The translations under genes were made by a program, and so were the position numbers. DNA of 6,993 nt from Planctomycetota bacterium (GTDB lineage: Bacteria > Planctomycetota > SBBH01 > JAHFOU01): positions 1 to 6,993 of the forward strand of contig JAHFOU010000120.1 of NCBI GenBank assembly GCA_023261525.1, given 5' to 3'. Below the pieces are notes generated by a model. It was not told the origin of the DNA. It worked only from the letters and a program-made list of their open reading frames with translations, and did not search any database. Below, one piece after another: positions 4,528 through 6,993 of the stretch (position 1 is the stretch's first letter; each line of letters opens with the position of its first letter).

Positions 4528-4788
4528 TCATCTGGGCGGAAGCCGTCCCCCCAGTAGCCCGGCAGGTGCATCCACCTCGACCGCCTTGCGCGGTGATGCC
4601 TCGCCCGAAACCAGGCGGATCCTGGAACGAGGGAGGCCGAGCGCCTTCGCAAGCAAGTCCAGGACCATTCGGTTCGCCTTCCCGCGCTCCGGCGGCGCCG
4701 TCACGGCGATCTTCAGGCGATTCCCCACCCACCCCACAATGCGGTCCCGGGAGGCCCCGGGAACGACCTTGAGCGGGAGGCGGAACAT
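4528..4788 (-). CDS. yggU: DUF167 / YggU family protein
   Basis: This small 86-residue protein belongs to the DUF167 (UPF0235, YggU) family, whose members fold into a compact alpha/beta domain; the cellular role is not established. Family landmarks are LPLKVVPGASRDRIVGW (4-20), LKIAVTAPPERGKANRMVLD (25-44) with the hallmark apP..GkAN, LLAKALGLPRSRIRLVSGEA (45-64), and SPRKAVEVD (65-73). Length is typical. The ATG at 4788 has AGGAGG four bases upstream, and the same bases overlap the TAG stop of the preceding large protein (TAGGAGG), leaving 8 bases between the genes. The two are therefore surely co-transcribed. The long upstream extension of the frame runs antiphase through the larger gene and is not coding. 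Confidence 0.92.
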   Translation of the reverse strand: MFRLPLKVVPGASRDRIVGWVGNRLKIAVTAPPERGKANRMVLDLLAKALGLPRSRIRLVSGEASPRKAVEVDAPAGLLGGRLPPR

Positions 4789-4796
4789 GCCGCCTC

Positions 4797-6993
4797 CTAT
4801 TTCTCCCGGTAGCCCATGGCCAGCTGGAGCAGGTAGCAATTGTCCAGGCGGCGCTTCACCGAATCCTGGGGCTTGGAGTCGACGACCTTGGGGTGCGACC
4901 TGTGCATGTCGGCCAGCTCGTGATACCGGCGTGTCGCCTCCCGAACCTCGCGCGCCGCATACTGCAATTCCGCCAGCCGGTACAGGCACTCCCCGTTCTT
5001 CACCTGGGGGAACTCGGGGTGGTTCGCCAGCAGGTAAGCCAGGTGCCCGCGCGCCTCCGGCACATTGTGGAGCCCTTCCTGGTAGGCGACCGCCAAGGTC
5101 CAGATGCGTTGCGGGTCGTCCTGCCCGCTGCGGACATCCTCCCTGAGCTTGGCGATGCGCTTCTCCTCCTGCGGGAAGACCGTCTCCCCCCAGAGAGCCA
5201 GGTACCCCTTCATCTCCGTCCACCACTCCTCCTCCTTGCCCTCGGCCGTCAGGAAGATCTGACTCCCTTCGTTTCGGATGTTTTCGGCCCCCTTCGGGTC
5301 CTTCGTGACCACGGCATTCCGGTACAACTCCGCATAGACCACCCCCAGAAGAGGCAGCCCCTCCCGGCCGGCATCCTTCTTTCGGAGCGCCCCCTGGGCC
5401 AGCCTTCGGGCCTCCAGGTACTTCTCCTTGGACTGGCGCCAATCGCCCGACGCGCCGTACACGCTGCCCAGGTGAAAGTTCCGAAGGATCGGGTCGTCCA
5501 TCCGGGTGATTCGGCTGACGATGTCAAGCTGGGCCTTCCGGGCCGCCGACTGCTCGTCCTGAACCTTGGCCAGCAGGGCCCGGAGGACGTCCTCCTTCAT
5601 GCTCTTCTTGAGTCCCTCGCCGCCGTCCTTGTCGATTTTCTCGAGATGCTCCCTGATCGCATCTTGCGACGCCTGATAGGCCTGCGTCTTCGAGTATCGC
5701 CTCCTGAGGACGTCGATCTCCGCCCGTGCCGCCTGGAAGGCGCTGCTCCTCATGAGCGCGTCCAGCCTGCCCAGTCGCTTCTTCGCTTCGATCTCGTCGC
5801 TCTCGGCCGATTCACCCAGGCTGATCCGGTCCAGGTACTCGTTGCAGAAGGTCCGCACCGCCTGCGAGGCCGGATGCGACGGGTTGGCCTTCAGCGCGGT
5901 GAGAACCATGTTGAGCTCTTCCGCAGCCTCGTCATACAGGCCGAACTCGAGACACGCGGCTGCAAGGTCGCACTGCTCGTTGGGGTCCCGGGCCTGGGGA
6001 TCCTTTCCATACTTCCACTGTTTGTGAATGAATTCATAGAATGCGGGACCGTCCAGCTCCCCCCAGGCCTTGGCCACCGTGCCTCCCGACTTGAGGGTGA
6101 CGGTGAACGACTTGTCGTCGGCCTCCGTGATCGTACCGTCGTACATGCCCGCCTGGTACTCGCGGCGGAATCCCGCGGGGCTCTTCCCGCCCGGATCGTT
6201 GATGGTCTTGATGAGGGTCTCCTTGAGACGGACCACCCTCTCCAGCTCGGCGACCCGGCGCTCCAGCCGTGGTTTGAACTCCTCCCCCGCGTTCGCGTCC
6301 CGCACCGCCTTCATCTTCTGGAGGGCCCCCTTGAAGTCATGCTTCTGGGAGAGGGCGTACGCGACCGCCGATTCACGCGAGAACGCCTCGCCCGCCTTCT
6401 TCCTCTCCTCGGCCAGCCTTGCCTGCTCCCGCAGCTCCTCGTCCCGGAGCTTGTTGGAAAGCTGCACTCTCAGGGAATTCCTCAGTTCGGACGCCTCCTC
6501 GGCCACCTCTCGGACGGACGTCTGCACCACGGCCCCCACCAGCTCGATAGCCGCCGCATGCTTCGCCTCGGAGACGAGGGCCTCCGCCTCCTTCTTCACG
6601 CCCTCCCAGGCGGAGCGCGCAGCCGTGGCCACGGCCTGGAGGTCAAGAGCCGCCATCTGGCCCACCAGGAGCCCCGCGTAGCGGTCCTCGGCGAACGGGC
6701 ATTCCAGGGCGGCCTTCTTGGCCGCATCCTGGAAGGCGGTGAGGCCCTCCGCGGCGTCCTTGAACCGCTTCTGTTCCCGGGCCTTCCGCGCCGCCTCCAG
6801 GGCCTTCTCGTATTCCGTCCTCTGTCGGTCCACGTTCGCGCGCCATTTCCGGATGTGCGCCGCGCGCGCCGCAGCCTCCTCGGCCGACCCGGTGTCCTTG
6901 TTCTCCGGCGCCTGCGCGAACGCCTCGTACGCCGAGGCGGCCAAGTACGCCCCGGCAAGTTCCGGCTTCCTGGCCTGGAACGATTCCGCCACC
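4797..6993 (-). CDS. Large helical TPR-like protein, N-terminus outside window
   Basis: The visible part is 731 residues and the frame stays open to the window edge; the GTG at 6992-6990 is probably an internal valine. I do not recognise a named family. Residues about 10-270 are highly charged alpha helices, with coiled-coil-like parts such as 181-205 and 240-260. A short beta-rich block follows at about 281-314 (YDGTITEADDKSFTVTLKSG, then a tryptophan at 310). After it come helical repeats: NEQCDLAAACLEFGLYDEAAE (338-358), FHLGSVYGASGDWRQSKEKY (506-525), WTLAVAYQEGLHNVPEARGH (631-650) and CLYRLAELQYAAREVREATR (669-688). These have the A-Y-G-A-type spacing of TPR motifs. It looks like a protein-interaction scaffold, perhaps secreted or cell-envelope, but localisation cannot be judged without the N terminus. 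It ends with TAG overlapping the ribosome site of yggU. Confidence 0.85.
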   Translation of the reverse strand, partial: VAESFQARKPELAGAYLAASAYEAFAQAPENKDTGSAEEAAARAAHIRKWRANVDRQRTEYEKALEAARKAREQKRFKDAAEGLTAFQDAAKKAALECPFAEDRYAGLLVGQMAALDLQAVATAARSAWEGVKKEAEALVSEAKHAAAIELVGAVVQTSVREVAEEASELRNSLRVQLSNKLRDEELREQARLAEERKKAGEAFSRESAVAYALSQKHDFKGALQKMKAVRDANAGEEFKPRLERRVAELERVVRLKETLIKTINDPGGKSPAGFRREYQAGMYDGTITEADDKSFTVTLKSGGTVAKAWGELDGPAFYEFIHKQWKYGKDPQARDPNEQCDLAAACLEFGLYDEAAEELNMVLTALKANPSHPASQAVRTFCNEYLDRISLGESAESDEIEAKKRLGRLDALMRSSAFQAARAEIDVLRRRYSKTQAYQASQDAIREHLEKIDKDGGEGLKKSMKEDVLRALLAKVQDEQSAARKAQLDIVSRITRMDDPILRNFHLGSVYGASGDWRQSKEKYLEARRLAQGALRKKDAGREGLPLLGVVYAELYRNAVVTKDPKGAENIRNEGSQIFLTAEGKEEEWWTEMKGYLALWGETVFPQEEKRIAKLREDVRSGQDDPQRIWTLAVAYQEGLHNVPEARGHLAYLLANHPEFPQVKNGECLYRLAELQYAAREVREATRRYHELADMHRSHPKVVDSKPQDSVKRRLDNCYLLQLAMGYREK

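Noticed and set aside
2616..4530. Global reassignment of TGA to an amino acid
   Set aside because: TGA serves as a normal terminal stop for the peroxiredoxin, iscU, DUF2203 and yggU at positions that fit family lengths, so only the site at 2907-2909 needs recoding.
4789..5442. Upstream extension of the DUF167 frame
   Set aside because: It runs out of frame through the TPR-like gene, is glycine/proline/arginine-rich, and the DUF167 domain begins exactly at the ATG with a strong ribosome site at 4788.
1..6993. CRISPR array, insertion sequence or phage genes
   Set aside because: No direct repeats with regular spacers, no transposase or integrase frame and no phage structural gene can be seen on either strand.

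Overview
This is a GC-rich bacterial window in which every convincing gene lies on the minus strand, so it is best read from high to low coordinates. No ribosomal or tRNA marker is present. Secreted amidohydrolases in tandem, a long helical TPR-like protein with a beta insert, and a selenoprotein would fit an uncultured lineage such as Planctomycetota. That placement is only a low-confidence inference. The gene starts include GTG, and the stops include TAG, TAA and TGA.

Region 4528-6993 holds the C-terminal 731 residues of a large helical protein, followed 8 bases later by a DUF167/YggU gene whose Shine-Dalgarno overlaps the preceding stop codon. Region 3845-4527 (683 bases) has no annotated gene. 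It carries a strong extended -10 promoter, about 400 bases rich in hairpins, and a U-tailed hairpin just before the next gene. It therefore looks like a stand-alone structured RNA gene or an attenuated leader.

Region 1739-3844 is a tight five-gene operon: DUF2203, an IscU-type Fe-S scaffold, a peroxiredoxin, a DUF4149 membrane protein and DUF309. The main result is in the peroxiredoxin. It reads through an in-frame TGA exactly at the peroxidatic cysteine position. A perfect 6-bp hairpin lies downstream at the spacing expected for a bacterial SECIS, and a good ribosome binding site and GTG start lie upstream. It is very probably a selenocysteine peroxiredoxin that an ordinary gene caller would truncate to 90 residues. 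TGA also ends four other reading positions in the window as a normal stop, so the genetic code is not globally altered.

Two copies of a 27-base palindrome sit at the two ends of DUF309. They supply its start codon, its stop codon and the stop codon of the preceding DUF4149 gene, which resembles a REP-type repeat woven into gene boundaries.

Region 1-1599 holds two tandem exported amidohydrolases one base apart. The first has lost the metal-binding HxH motif and probably two more functions of the metal site; the second, cut by the window edge, keeps HxH. They may act as a pseudoenzyme-enzyme pair.
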